Assembly: GCF_023895975.1 (NCBI RefSeq) | Contig: NZ_JALBWM010000021.1 | Span: forward strand, 1-53,940 | DNA: 53,940 bases | Source of the DNA: Microbulbifer okhotskensis | GTDB lineage: Bacteria > Pseudomonadota > Gammaproteobacteria > Pseudomonadales > Cellvibrionaceae | Reading direction: 5' to 3' | In this document: piece by piece, positions 45,856 to 53,940 of the stretch | How positions within the stretch are numbered: position 1 is the first letter of the stretch | Layout of the letters: every line of letters starts with the position of its first letter | Made by a program: the position numbers and the translations under genes | Notes under the pieces: generated by a model | Databases searched by the model: none | Told to the model about the DNA's origin: nothing | Seen by the model: only the letters and a program-made list of their open reading frames with translations

Positions 45856-46551
45856 GTGAATAAACTGAATGTCGTAATTGGCGCCAGTGCGTTCCTGGCA
45901 CTGGCCGCTTTTGCCTTTAGCCCACCCGCCGATGCACGCAACTATGAGCGCGGGGGGGACCACCGCCACCATCGCGGCGGTGGAGGTGGCTACTATCGTG
46001 GGCCACGGGTTTCAATCGGGTTTATCGCCCCCATACTGCCAGTCGGGCACGTGCGTGTCGCTGTGGGTGGACGCCCATACTATTATCACGGCGGTCATTT
46101 CTACCGTCATGGACCTCGTGGCTATGTCGTGGTTGCCGCCCCGCTAGGCGCTTCTGTGGTGACCCTGCCAACCAGTGCAGTACAAGTGCAGGTGGGTGGC
46201 ATTCCTTACTACCAGTATGCGAACTCCTACTACCAGTGGCATCCGGCCAGCCGCTCCTATGTTGTGGTAGCACCGCCAGCACCTGTTGCTGTAGTACCGG
46301 CGCCTATTGCTGTAGTGCCGGCGCCAGCACCCGTCGTTGTAGCGGCGGCACCAGTTTCCGCACCAGCAACAGTTCCCGCCACTCCAAACCCAGGGCCGGA
46401 GGGCTTTCTGGCCGGCCAGGTAGTGGAAACCTTGCCTAAGGGCTATGCCGCTGAAATCATCAATGGCATCCAATACTACCGCTATGGGGGCAACTACTTT
46501 ATGCCAACCCAGCGCGATGGTCATGAAGTTTATGTGGTGGTCAAGCTGTAA
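45856..46551 (+). CDS. Secreted DUF6515-type protein with Pro/Ala/Val-rich linker
   Basis: A 231-residue exported protein. The signal peptide (NKLNVVIGASAFLALAAFAF, cleaved near ADA-RN) begins at a GTG with GGAG five bases upstream. A Gly/Tyr/His-rich part (residues 35-85) precedes a DUF6515-like module (GGHFYRHGPRGYVVVAAPLG, then VGGIPYYQYANSYYQW). A linker of VVPAPIAV-type repeats follows, then a second half-module (INGIQYYRYGGNYFMP). It is a paralogue in layout of the 39395 gene on the other side of the polyamine cluster. The function is unknown, and a cell-envelope location is likely. Its 3' end overlaps the convergent ycaQ by 11 bases. Confidence 0.8.
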   Translation: MNKLNVVIGASAFLALAAFAFSPPADARNYERGGDHRHHRGGGGGYYRGPRVSIGFIAPILPVGHVRVAVGGRPYYYHGGHFYRHGPRGYVVVAAPLGASVVTLPTSAVQVQVGGIPYYQYANSYYQWHPASRSYVVVAPPAPVAVVPAPIAVVPAPAPVVVAAAPVSAPATVPATPNPGPEGFLAGQVVETLPKGYAAEIINGIQYYRYGGNYFMPTQRDGHEVYVVVKL

Positions 46552-47632
46552 CTCGTACTTCCCTTGCCAGCCCGTGAAAACGGGCAAACTGCCCCAGAGC
46601 CCGGTGAAAGCTCGCCTTAAGTGACCCGCCGGGTTTTTCCTTCCAGTGCAAACTGTCAATCCGCAGCAGCCCCGCGCTGCGGTCAGCTTTCAGGTCCACC
46701 AGCCCCACAAAGCGATCCGCGTATAAAATCGGCAGGCAAAAGTAGCCGTAGCGGCGTTTGGCGGCAGGCACATAGCACTCTAACTGGTATTCAAATTCGA
46801 ACAGGCGCCGCAGGCGCTTGCGCTGCAATATCAACGGGTCGAAAGGCGATAATAGACGCACCTTGCGCGATACCCGTGCCGGGCTCCTTTCCAACTGCTC
46901 CGTCAATATCAGCTCCCTACCCAGTGGCGACAGCTCACCACTCGCCAACATGGCTTTTACGCCTCGCTGTATCAACGGCTTGTCTTCGCGACGCAGGTAG
47001 GCGATTTCCTCAGCGCGACCCGTGCCCTGGCAGCCCAGAAAAGTACGCACCAGATGGCAGCTGTATTCAAGCTGTGAGGCAGTGCTGGTTGGCGTTTTTG
47101 CCGGCAGTATGCGTTCGGGCAGATCAAAGACTTTCTGAAAGCCTTCGCGATGGCTGACCATCAACTCACCCTCATGAAACAGCTGCTCCAGGGCCTTTTT
47201 CTCGTCGGACCACTTCCACCAACCGCTCTTGGTGCGTACAAAGTCACTGGCGCGCAATGGGCCCTCAGCACCGACTCGATCCAGTACATAGCGACATAGC
47301 TTGGTATTCTTCTCAAACCAATGGCGTTGCCCGGCACGGATACGATCCATTCGCACCCGCGCGTAGGGATAATGGGCCATTGGCAGGTAAGCCGCGGCGT
47401 GGGACCAGTACTCGAAAATCTCGCGGCGCTGTTCCGACTCAGCCAGGTGTGATTCTCGATAGCCCGGCAGGCGGTTGTACAGTTGGTGATGGTGGGCGCG
47501 GGTAATACGCTGAATAGCGTCCAACTGCAAGGCGCCCAGGTGCTGCAGTAAACTGGGGAGCCCTGCGGACCAAGGGCGATGGATAAACTGGCGCTCTAGC
47601 GCCAGGGCGCGGATCTTTTGCTCGGATAACAA
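46541..47632 (-). CDS. ycaQ: YcaQ-type interstrand-crosslink DNA glycosylase
   Basis: A 363-residue winged-helix protein of the YcaQ/AlkX/AZL family, glycosylases that unhook alkylated bases at DNA interstrand crosslinks. The QxD catalytic motif is in GALQLDAIQRI, and the family hallmark LLSPFDPLILQRKRLRRLF with YQLECYVPAAKRRYGYF is near the C terminus. The open frame begins with TTG at 47677, but GGGAG lies 7 bases before a second TTG at 47632 (MLSEQKIRALAL), which fits the family N terminus, so this start is preferred. It is downstream of dnaB on the same strand. Confidence 0.88.
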   Translation of the reverse strand: MLSEQKIRALALERQFIHRPWSAGLPSLLQHLGALQLDAIQRITRAHHHQLYNRLPGYRESHLAESEQRREIFEYWSHAAAYLPMAHYPYARVRMDRIRAGQRHWFEKNTKLCRYVLDRVGAEGPLRASDFVRTKSGWWKWSDEKKALEQLFHEGELMVSHREGFQKVFDLPERILPAKTPTSTASQLEYSCHLVRTFLGCQGTGRAEEIAYLRREDKPLIQRGVKAMLASGELSPLGRELILTEQLERSPARVSRKVRLLSPFDPLILQRKRLRRLFEFEYQLECYVPAAKRRYGYFCLPILYADRFVGLVDLKADRSAGLLRIDSLHWKEKPGGSLKASFHRALGQFARFHGLAREVRVTA

Positions 47633-47699
47633 GATGGAGCTCCCATGATTCCGGCTGGCTGGCACCCTCGAACCCAATACAGAAATCTAGGCGAGAGAC

Positions 47700-49142
47700 T
47701 TACTCGCCCTGATAGTATTCCGGTGCCAGATTATCGAAACGCGTATATTTACCAATAAAGGCCGCGCGGCAAGTACCGATCTCACCATTACGCTGCTTGC
47801 CGATAATCAGCTCTGCCAAGCCCTTGTCCGGGGTATCCTCGTTGTAGTATTCATCGCGGTAAATAAACAGAATCACATCCGCATCCTGCTCGATGGCGCC
47901 GGATTCCCGCAAATCTGAGTTCATCGGGCGTTTGTTGGGGCGTTGCTCCACCCCCCGGTTGAGCTGCGACAGAGCGATCACCGGACATTCGTACTCTTTT
48001 GCCAGGGCCTTGAGAGAGCGCGAGATCTCGGAGATCTCCTGAGTCCGCCCCTCGGTAGAACCCGTCACCTGCATCAGCTGCAGGTAGTCCACCATAATCA
48101 TGGCCGGCATGCTCATGGCCTCGGCGTCCTCACGGCTCAGCTTGGGGTTCTCGCGCATCAGCTTGTTCAGGTGGTCACGCACCGTGCGCTTGGTCCTCGC
48201 GCGTACTTCACTGGGGCTGAGTGCCGGCGTATCGTCAATATACAGGGCCTTACCCTTCATTTTCTGCACGGCGCTGGAGAGCTTGGGCCAATCCTCCTCC
48301 TGCAGTTTGCCATTCCTGATGCGGCCCTGGTCGATGCGACCGATAGACGACAACATCCGCATGACCAGGCTATCGGAGGGCATCTCCATACTGAACACCA
48401 TAGTGGGGCGTTCCTGTACCAGCATGGCGCTTTCGATAAAGTTCAGCGCCAGCGCGGTCTTACCCATAGAGGGGCGCGCGGCGAGAATAACCAGCTCCCC
48501 GGGCTGCCAGCCAGAGGTGCGTTGATCCAACTCCGTAAGGCCGGTACTCAGGCCGGTAATATCCCCTTCGGTTTTAAACAGCTCGTCGATGCGCTCGACG
48601 GTCTTTTTCAGCAGGGTATCCACACCGATGAAACCGCCCTCTTTGGCGCGGCCCTCGGCGATCTCCGCCACGCGACGCTCGGCCATCTGCAGCAGGTCGG
48701 CGGAAGCGAGACCACCGGGATTAAAACTGGTGCGACTGATTTCACCAGCGGCGGCGATCAGCTGGCGCAGCATGGAGCGCTCACGCACAATTTTGGCGTA
48801 GGCGACGATATTCGCTGCGGACGGGGTGTTCTCGGCCAGTTCGGCCAAATACGCGGGGCCGCCCACATCACCCAAGAGGTCGCGGCTGCCGAGGCCTTCA
48901 GCGAGGGTAACGATATCCAGGGGCTGCTCGCCATCGCTCAGCGCGCGCATCACCGCGAAAATTTTGCGGTGGCTGGCAGTGAAGAAGTCCTCTTCACTTA
49001 ATTGTTCTGAAACGGCATCGATGCGGCCCGGGTCCAACATCAGGCCGCCGAGCACAGACTGCTCCGCCTCTACCGAATGCGGTAGCGGTGAACTGTCTTC
49101 ACTGTGGAGCGCTTCTTGTGGCGTGGGGTATTCGTCGATCAT
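47700..49142 (-). CDS. dnaB: Replicative DNA helicase
   Basis: DnaB unwinds DNA at the fork as a hexamer. The 480-residue protein has the N-terminal helical domain (SVEAEQSVLGGLMLD), a linker helix and the RecA-like C domain. Walker A is ARPSMGKTALAL, Walker B MIMVDYLQLM, the H3 region PVIALSQLNRGVEQR, and the arginine finger lies in RESGAIEQDADV. No intein is inserted at the P loop or other usual sites. A terminator hairpin lies immediately before its start, so it may have its own promoter despite following rplI. Confidence 0.97.
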   Translation of the reverse strand: MIDEYPTPQEALHSEDSSPLPHSVEAEQSVLGGLMLDPGRIDAVSEQLSEEDFFTASHRKIFAVMRALSDGEQPLDIVTLAEGLGSRDLLGDVGGPAYLAELAENTPSAANIVAYAKIVRERSMLRQLIAAAGEISRTSFNPGGLASADLLQMAERRVAEIAEGRAKEGGFIGVDTLLKKTVERIDELFKTEGDITGLSTGLTELDQRTSGWQPGELVILAARPSMGKTALALNFIESAMLVQERPTMVFSMEMPSDSLVMRMLSSIGRIDQGRIRNGKLQEEDWPKLSSAVQKMKGKALYIDDTPALSPSEVRARTKRTVRDHLNKLMRENPKLSREDAEAMSMPAMIMVDYLQLMQVTGSTEGRTQEISEISRSLKALAKEYECPVIALSQLNRGVEQRPNKRPMNSDLRESGAIEQDADVILFIYRDEYYNEDTPDKGLAELIIGKQRNGEIGTCRAAFIGKYTRFDNLAPEYYQGE

Positions 49143-49160
49143 TGGATTTTACTGGATATC

Positions 49161-49199
49161 AAAAACAAAACAGGCGCTGACCCGACAGGGAGCAGCGCC
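49161..49199 (-). terminator. Terminator between rplI and dnaB
   Basis: Stem GGCGCTG/CAGCGCC (49193-49199 with 49173-49179) encloses an inner CCC/GGG pairing. It is followed in the leftward direction by TGTTTTGTTTTTG. It sits only about 20 bases before the dnaB start codon, so it may also act as an attenuator. Confidence 0.7.
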
Positions 49200-49250
49200 C
49201 GATTGTAGCGCGGCTGGCGCCCGAAGCACCAACCACTCGTCAGCAAAACC

Positions 49251-49700
49251 TTATTCGGCTTCGATAACGACTTTAACTGCAGCAATGACGTCGGAGTGCA
49301 GCTGTACGTCTACGTCGTACTCACCCAGATCGCGCAGCGCGCCTTCAGGCAGCTTCACTTCAGCTTTAGCTACGTCAATACCGCCACCTGCAGTGATCGC
49401 TTCAGCGATATCGCGAGTGCCGATAGAACCGAACAGCTTGCCTTCGTCGCCTGCGTTTGCAGCGATGGTAACAACCAGGCCGGCCAATTTGGTAGCACGG
49501 CTTTCAGCTTCAGCAATCTTAGAAGCAGCAGCGGCTTCCAGTTCGGCACGCTTGGCTTCGAACTCTGCAACATTGGCTGCGGTAGCCGGAATTGCCTTGC
49601 CTGTCGGCAACAGGAAGTTGCGGCCAAAACCGGCTTTAACTTCAACGCGGTCACCCACATTGCCCAGTTTGCCTACTTTATCGAGCAGAATAACTTCCAT
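49251..49700 (-). CDS. rplI: Ribosomal protein L9
   Basis: A 149-residue 50S protein L9. The N-terminal rRNA-binding domain ([19 protein letters not shown]) is followed by the long connecting helix (about residues 40-75) and the C-terminal domain ([14 protein letters not shown]). GAGGAAACCGAG precedes the ATG. It belongs to the rpsF-rpsR-DUF2232-rplI block. Confidence 0.97.
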   Translation of the reverse strand: MEVILLDKVGKLGNVGDRVEVKAGFGRNFLLPTGKAIPATAANVAEFEAKRAELEAAAASKIAEAESRATKLAGLVVTIAANAGDEGKLFGSIGTRDIAEAITAGGGIDVAKAEVKLPEGALRDLGEYDVDVQLHSDVIAAVKVVIEAE

Positions 49701-49737
49701 CTCGGTTTCCTCAATTTCTGTCTTGTGCGAAGCGCGC

Positions 49738-50580
49738 CTATTTGGCGGAACGCCCGCGAATATCGATCCAGCTATCTACCAGGGCCAGGCCACACAGGAA
49801 GCCAGCCAGAGGCAGCCCCCCGATCACCAGCATCAAATACATCGCCACCAGGGGACCTACCCCCCAACCGCGACTGGCGACCAACCAGTGAATCAGTGCG
49901 ATACCGGCCACCACCAGTGGGAAGGCAACAACGGCTCCCCAAAAAGCGTAACCGGGCGTTACCAGGCTGACCACCCAAAGCAACATGCTCGCAGCTGCCA
50001 GCCACAGAGGCAAGCGCAGCTGCTGAAACTCCTGGCGAAAACCGCCGGGATTATATAGCACCGCTTGCCAGTAACGCCCCAGAACCAAAGCCAGTGTGGC
50101 GCTCATCGCCGATATCAGGCTCAGGTAACCGGTGATCTGTAATTCACCCGAAAATATCTGCTCCAGCTCGTCCATAGGGACAGCCGCTGGCTGTGCCGCA
50201 GCATTCTCGACGGCTTGCAGGAAACCCTGCAAAAGTCCACCGCCAAAGAGCGAGGTGAGCAATATGCCCACCGCCGAAGCCGCCGTTACAGTCACCAGGC
50301 CGACAACCCAGGAGTGACTGCTGCGCAACGCCATAGCACCGCAAAAAACTGCGGCAAAATGGCTGGCGGAAATACCAGTCACCAAGGGTGATACATGACC
50401 ACTCATGCCCATAACGACAATCGGCAACAGCGCCCAGGCCAAAACCATCAGGCCGTCACTGCCACCGCGACGCAAACTCACTAGCGCAAGGATTGCCGGG
50501 CTTATCAGCGGTATCCCCACCATGGTGAGGACCACCGCCCTGACGCGCCCGCGCATAATAAACTCAGCTACGGCGCGCAT
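49738..50580 (-). CDS. DUF2232-like multi-helix membrane protein
   Basis: A 280-residue protein with about eight hydrophobic helices and no polar catalytic motif. The first begins at residue 15 ([21 protein letters not shown]). A central hydrophilic loop (about 125-150) separates two helix bundles, and the last helix is [22 protein letters not shown] protein of this kind lies between rpsR and rplI in Pseudomonas and relatives, and the DUF2232 (YybS-like) label is used for it. It may be a transporter component. The function is not established. It is 37 bases from rplI and 43 bases from rpsR, so it is co-transcribed with ribosomal genes. Confidence 0.8.
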   Translation of the reverse strand: MRAVAEFIMRGRVRAVVLTMVGIPLISPAILALVSLRRGGSDGLMVLAWALLPIVVMGMSGHVSPLVTGISASHFAAVFCGAMALRSSHSWVVGLVTVTAASAVGILLTSLFGGGLLQGFLQAVENAAAQPAAVPMDELEQIFSGELQITGYLSLISAMSATLALVLGRYWQAVLYNPGGFRQEFQQLRLPLWLAAASMLLWVVSLVTPGYAFWGAVVAFPLVVAGIALIHWLVASRGWGVGPLVAMYLMLVIGGLPLAGFLCGLALVDSWIDIRGRSAK

Positions 50581-50623
50581 GTCTAGATAGCTTCTCTATT
50601 AATGAGTCTAAGCAAACTGCAGC

Positions 50624-50854
50624 TTAGGCTTCGTGGCTGTCCGTGTACGGCAGCAGTGCCAGGTAGCGCGCGCGCTTGACCGCAGTGGCCAGCTGACGCT
50701 GATACTTGGCTTTAGTACCGGTAATACGACTCGGAACAATCTTGCCAGTTTCAGAGACGTAGGCTTTCAGAGTATCGAGATCTTTGTAGTCGATACGCTT
50801 GACACCTTCAGCGGTGAAACGGCAGAACTTGCGACGACGGAAAAAACGTGCCAT
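50624..50854 (-). CDS. rpsR: Ribosomal protein S18
   Basis: The 76-residue 30S protein S18 that pairs with S6. [14 protein letters not shown] at the N terminus, [22 protein letters not shown] and [15 protein letters not shown] are the family signatures. It is 12 bases after rpsF, with AAGGGG upstream of the start. Confidence 0.97.
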   Translation of the reverse strand: MARFFRRRKFCRFTAEGVKRIDYKDLDTLKAYVSETGKIVPSRITGTKAKYQRQLATAVKRARYLALLPYTDSHEA

Positions 50855-50866
50855 CTGATAATCCCC

Positions 50867-51313
50867 TTATTCTTCGCTTTCAGCGTTATCGGAAGAAGTT
50901 TCTTCCGCGGCGTTGGAAGAAGGTTTCTCTTCCTCAGTGCGCTCGCGACGCTCAGTGCGCTCTGCACGAGCTGCCTTGCGCTCACGGCTCTCTTTTTCCG
51001 CTTTCATGATCGGGCTCTCTTCAGTGATCGCCTCGTCTTCACGAATTACCAGATTGCGGATAACCGCATCGTTGTAACGGAAGTTAGTGGTCAGTTCCTC
51101 CAGGGCCTCTTCAGTACATTCGACGTTCAGCAGAATGTAGTGAGCCTTGTGGATCTTGTTAATCGGGTAAGCCAGGCGGAGGCGGCCCCAGTCTTCCAAA
51201 CGGTGAACCTGCCCACCGCTCTCCTTGATGGACGCGGTATAACGCTCCACCATGCCAGGTACCTGCTCGCTCTGGTCCGGGTGAACCAGGAATACAACTT
51301 CGTAATGACGCAT
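50867..51313 (-). CDS. rpsF: Ribosomal protein S6 with long charged C-terminal tail
   Basis: A 148-residue S6. The core ([18 protein letters not shown] to [12 protein letters not shown], about residues 1-100) is standard. The remaining 45 residues are a highly charged tail ending in AESEE. S6 of E. coli is about 131-135 residues and receives extra Glu residues at its C terminus from RimK. An ending in Glu-Glu suits such modification, but rimK is not in this window. AAGGAG precedes the ATG. It is the first gene of the operon, behind the promoter at 51408-51436. Confidence 0.96.
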   Translation of the reverse strand: MRHYEVVFLVHPDQSEQVPGMVERYTASIKESGGQVHRLEDWGRLRLAYPINKIHKAHYILLNVECTEEALEELTTNFRYNDAVIRNLVIREDEAITEESPIMKAEKESRERKAARAERTERRERTEEEKPSSNAAEETSSDNAESEE

Positions 51314-51407
51314 TTTTGCTCCTTACGGGTTAATCAGCCTCTCGGACAATCCGATAAGGCAAGGAGTGCAACGGGTACGGATACACCGGGCCCATTGCGG
51401 GCGGCGT

Positions 51408-51436
51408 ATTCTAGGCAGTTGCGGTGTTGGTTGCAA
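51408..51436 (-). promoter_or_regulatory. rpsF operon promoter
   Basis: On the minus strand TTGCAA (51431-51436) and TAGAAT (51408-51413) are separated by exactly 17 bp, matching the sigma70 consensus at 4 and 5 of 6 bases. The start of transcription would be near 51401, giving a leader of about 88 bases. Confidence 0.65.
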
Positions 51437-51494
51437 GTTGATCAATTTCCCACTCCCTTAGCCTTCACCAACCCGGTTGCAAGTTGATCCATTT
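51429..51494. repeat. Direct repeat overlapping the rpsF -35
   Basis: GGTTGCAAGTTGATC followed by (A/C)ATTT occurs at 51429-51448 and 51475-51494, 20 bases with one mismatch and a 46-bp period. The first copy contains the predicted -35 of rpsF, and the second lies upstream of it. The rest of the 51314-51623 gap shows no other structure apart from the start of the hydrolase gene. Confidence 0.85.
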
Positions 51495-51623
51495 GACGGC
51501 TGATCTGTCACCGCAACCGCAATACTGATTTGACCGATTAGGACACCGCCCTGCGCGGTCTGGTCATGGGTTTGGCGGGACTGCTTCGCCTATGATGCCG
51601 GGCATTAACGGGAGAGAAGTAGC

Positions 51624-52451
51624 ATGCCCCAAGAAACCCGCACTCTTAACTTTGGCCCCTTTCGCGTGCCGGTTACCACTGTTCGCAATGGCCAAGGCCC
51701 GCTTGCGCTGGTACTTCCCGCCATGGGTGTACCTGCCAACCGCTATCGGCTCCTGCTGGAGGAGCTGCAAAAGCTCGGCTTCAGCACGGCGATCAGCGAA
51801 TTGCCCGGCACCGGTGAGAGCCTGCCACGCCCCCACCGGGATGCCGATTACGGTTACAACGACTTGGTGTTTTCGTTTATCCCTCAGTTGCTGCGGCTGC
51901 TGGGACGAGACTTCCCCGACGGACCCGCACTGATTCTCGGCCACAGTATTGGCGGCCAGACCAGCACCTTGGCGGCACGCGCAGGCCTCACTGGTAACGC
52001 CAAGGTTGTCAGCATCGCCTCCGGGCACGTCGATCACCGCAGTTGGAGTGGTCTGCACAAATACGCCATTTTGCTTTTTGCTTCGATCGTCAGTGTGACT
52101 TCGAGCCTGCTGGGTTATTTTCCCGGTGCCCGCATGGGCTTTGGCTGGCACGAGGCCCGCAAGTTAATGAAAGACTGGGCAAGATCCATTTTTAATGGCC
52201 GCTTTGCTCCTGAAGATCGTTTTGGACAAATGGAAAAAACAAACCAGCCCACCCTGCATATTGCACTGGACGGCGACCCTTTCGCTCCTGTTCAGGCCGC
52301 CCGTAAATTAGCGGCGATCGTCGGTGGCGAAACCCGGGAGATGCAACCCACCTACCCCAAAGGCAATCCGCACCTCAGCTGGATCAAGAATCCCGCCCCC
52401 GTAGTTGAGGCGGTACAACAGTGGCTACATACAGATCCCGCCCCGAACTGA
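51624..52451 (+). CDS. Alpha/beta-hydrolase-fold protein
   Basis: A 275-residue alpha/beta hydrolase. The nucleophile elbow is GHSIGG (Ser of LILGHSIGGQTS). The oxyanion/N-terminal loop is PAMGVPANRY, and the catalytic His is probably in the KGNPHLSW segment near the C terminus. The Asp of the triad is likely in ALDGDPFAP. It resembles uncharacterised COG4757-type hydrolases in layout. Substrate unknown. GGGAGAGAAG lies upstream of the ATG. It is divergent from the rpsF operon. Confidence 0.85.
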   Translation: MPQETRTLNFGPFRVPVTTVRNGQGPLALVLPAMGVPANRYRLLLEELQKLGFSTAISELPGTGESLPRPHRDADYGYNDLVFSFIPQLLRLLGRDFPDGPALILGHSIGGQTSTLAARAGLTGNAKVVSIASGHVDHRSWSGLHKYAILLFASIVSVTSSLLGYFPGARMGFGWHEARKLMKDWARSIFNGRFAPEDRFGQMEKTNQPTLHIALDGDPFAPVQAARKLAAIVGGETREMQPTYPKGNPHLSWIKNPAPVVEAVQQWLHTDPAPN

Positions 52452-52673
52452 TTTTCCTTTTTCTCACTTTCCGGCATGGCTAAGAAAGCGATTCACAGCT
52501 TTCTTAACCATGTATTAATAGCGCTTGCCCACTTCACCCTTCCCCCATATCGCAGTCAACGATCTCAATTGCCTTTCCAGTTTTCACTGTTCAGTTCCGA
52601 TTATGGCCAGTAAGCCAATCTCTTGAACGATAAATTCACCACTGAAACGACATCGCTCAAGTAGGTTATCCCG

Positions 52674-53495
52674 ATGAACAACAGCCCATTCAATACCTTC
52701 ACCCAATTGCACCAAGCCGCTGCCCCCCTGGTTCTACCAAATGCCTGGGATGCCGCCAGCGCTTTACTCTGCCAAAACACAGGCGCCCTAGCGGTGGGTA
52801 CCAGCAGTGCCGCCGTCGCCTGGTCGCTGGGTTATGCCGACGGCGGTGCGCTGCCTGTCGAGGAACATTTACACGCTATCGCGCGAATTGCCCGGGTAAC
52901 CTCGTTACCTCTGACTGTGGATATTGAGGATGGATATTCTCAAAACCCCGAAGAGATCGCAGAATTGGCCTGTAAAATGGTAAAGCTGGGTGTAGTGGGT
53001 ATCAATATTGAAGAGGGTCGCGGCATACCAGAACCCCTAAGTGAGAAAATTCACGCTATCCGCAAAGCACTTAACGGCCGCCCGCTTTTTATTAACGCGC
53101 GTACAGACGTTTATCTCAATGCACTCGCCAGCGGTGATAAAGCGATAAATATGTGTATAGAGAGACTAGAGCTTTATAAGAGTGCCGGTGCAGACAGCGG
53201 CTTTGTACCGGGGCTCGCTGCGGTTGAGGAAGCGAGGAGTTTGGCAGCAGGTATCAACCTGCCACTCAATATTATGCTGCTTCCGGGAATGGCACCTGTA
53301 TCGGAGTTTTTTGCCGCAGGCATAAAGCGCTTTAGTACCGGACCGGCATTATTCCAATCTGTCTACGGCCATTTAAACGAATCATTAAAACAGCTGACAC
53401 CGGTTAAAAGTAACACTGATTTGTTTAGTAAGGCGCTGGACTACAGCACACTGAACTCAGCCTTTATTAAAGAGGCGTATAGAGAAGCAATATAA
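52674..53495 (+). CDS. Isocitrate lyase/PEP mutase-family protein
   Basis: A 273-residue TIM-barrel protein of the isocitrate lyase/phosphoenolpyruvate mutase superfamily. PNAWDAASALL at the N terminus, VDIEDGYSQNP (metal-binding acidic residues), INIEEGRG and FINARTDVYL are typical of the group that includes oxaloacetate decarboxylase-like and carboxyphosphonoenolpyruvate mutase-like enzymes. The KKCGH loop of true isocitrate lyase is absent, so it is not AceA. The exact reaction is unknown. A weak hairpin (GGGCAT/ATGCCC, about 53500-53515) follows without a T tract. Confidence 0.88.
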   Translation: MNNSPFNTFTQLHQAAAPLVLPNAWDAASALLCQNTGALAVGTSSAAVAWSLGYADGGALPVEEHLHAIARIARVTSLPLTVDIEDGYSQNPEEIAELACKMVKLGVVGINIEEGRGIPEPLSEKIHAIRKALNGRPLFINARTDVYLNALASGDKAINMCIERLELYKSAGADSGFVPGLAAVEEARSLAAGINLPLNIMLLPGMAPVSEFFAAGIKRFSTGPALFQSVYGHLNESLKQLTPVKSNTDLFSKALDYSTLNSAFIKEAYREAI

Positions 53496-53809
53496 CCGGG
53501 GCATATCGATGCCCGTCTGATTGCTATTTACGAAAGCTCCGCAGGCGAACCTTTTGAGTGACCTTTCTAGAAAAAAGCAAGCATCAACCAGAAAAAAATA
53601 TTGAGGTAATAAGAACCTAATATCGAATTAAAACAAAAGCTCCAGCAGAACCCCCAGAAAATATTACTGCTTAAATAGCTATCCCTGGAATCTCCGACAA
53701 AGAAATATAAAATCCTTATTTGGGTTTTAAATTGAGCAGAAATAATGCTGGAGTGCACTTAATGTAAAAGGTGAGCCTTGGAAGACCCCCATATTTATTA
53801 AGGTAAGAA
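53496..53809. other. AT-rich right edge without a supported gene
   Basis: After the PEP-mutase-family gene the sequence becomes AT-rich. A short hydrophobic frame on the minus strand (53567-53758) lacks a ribosome site and begins with GTG, so it is not called. Confidence 0.45.
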
Positions 53810-53839
53810 CCGACAATCAAGACATGCTTTGATTGTCGG
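53810..53839. repeat. Inverted repeat, 11-bp arms
   Basis: CCGACAATCAA (53810-53820) pairs with TTGATTGTCGG (53829-53839) across an 8-base loop. No T tract follows on either strand. With no gene visible on the right, its role as terminator, operator or start of another element cannot be told. Confidence 0.75.
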
Positions 53840-53940
53840 CTCAATGTTTACCTATACTGTAGTATCCCCCAGATCAACAAGTGGTAGCTAGATTGCCAAC
53901 ATAAGCGACACACGCTTACCCACTAGAAATTCCAGCGGGC

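Noticed and set aside
47943..49001. Plus-strand frame of 352 codons opposite dnaB
   Set aside because: It is antisense to dnaB, with His/Gln-rich composition typical of complementary frames.
49738..50580. Transporter identity for the DUF2232-like protein
   Set aside because: No transport motif or partner gene is visible. Position and topology support only a conserved membrane protein.
53567..53758. Hydrophobic 63-residue frame on the minus strand
   Set aside because: It begins with GTG and has no ribosome site. Its Phe/Tyr-rich composition is expected from AT-rich DNA by chance.

Overview
The window looks like chromosomal DNA from a marine gammaproteobacterium of the Microbulbifer/Cellvibrio type. 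This is inference from gene content and order, since no rRNA is present. Pointers are the leucine-degradation (liu) operon led by a MerR regulator, serB with a divergent ahpA/ytjB-like gene and a FimX-like protein nearby, a katB-ankB pair, a block rpsF-rpsR-DUF2232-rplI-dnaB in the Pseudomonas order, and spermidine synthesis through carboxyspermidine. I see no phage, insertion sequence, CRISPR array or tRNA.

Left flank (1-4700): AT-rich and gene-poor. It holds an SDR-type protein without the usual YxxxK catalytic pair, an AmiE/AmiF-like amidase behind an extended -10 promoter, and a broken outer-membrane beta-barrel gene with a nine-G tract at one of its two frame changes. It reads as an accessory or decaying region.

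Central metabolism (4700-22600): liuR-liuA-liuB-liuC-liuD-liuE run leftward and convert isovaleryl-CoA to acetoacetate and acetyl-CoA. A perfect 18-bp palindrome lies in front of liuR. Then come ahpA/serB (divergent), a tiny lipoprotein gene with two large inverted repeats upstream, an M1 aminopeptidase lipoprotein, a Tat-exported PhoD phosphatase, a FimX-like c-di-GMP protein with a perfect CRP/Vfr-type site upstream, and epmB.

EF-P region (21500-26900): epmB, efp and epmA supply EF-P and its beta-lysylation enzymes. Between epmB and efp sit a heme-oxygenase-like diiron protein and a class II aldolase-like protein. This is the least explained gene pair in the window.

Stress and housekeeping (26900-39100): an acetyltransferase, cysE, srkA, ankB-katB with an OxyR-like site, several small proteins, acs, a cupin, a DUF523 protein, a polysaccharide deacetylase and panC-panD.

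Polyamine block (39400-46550): speA, carboxy(nor)spermidine dehydrogenase, nspC and speB can together turn arginine into spermidine, using aspartate semialdehyde as aminopropyl donor. Two secreted DUF6515-type proteins flank the block, one with a long His/Arg/Lys-rich repeat domain.

Right end (46500-53940): ycaQ, dnaB, rplI, a DUF2232-like membrane protein, rpsR and rpsF read leftward. An alpha/beta hydrolase and a PEP-mutase/isocitrate-lyase-family protein read rightward. A 20-bp direct repeat overlaps the predicted rpsF promoter.
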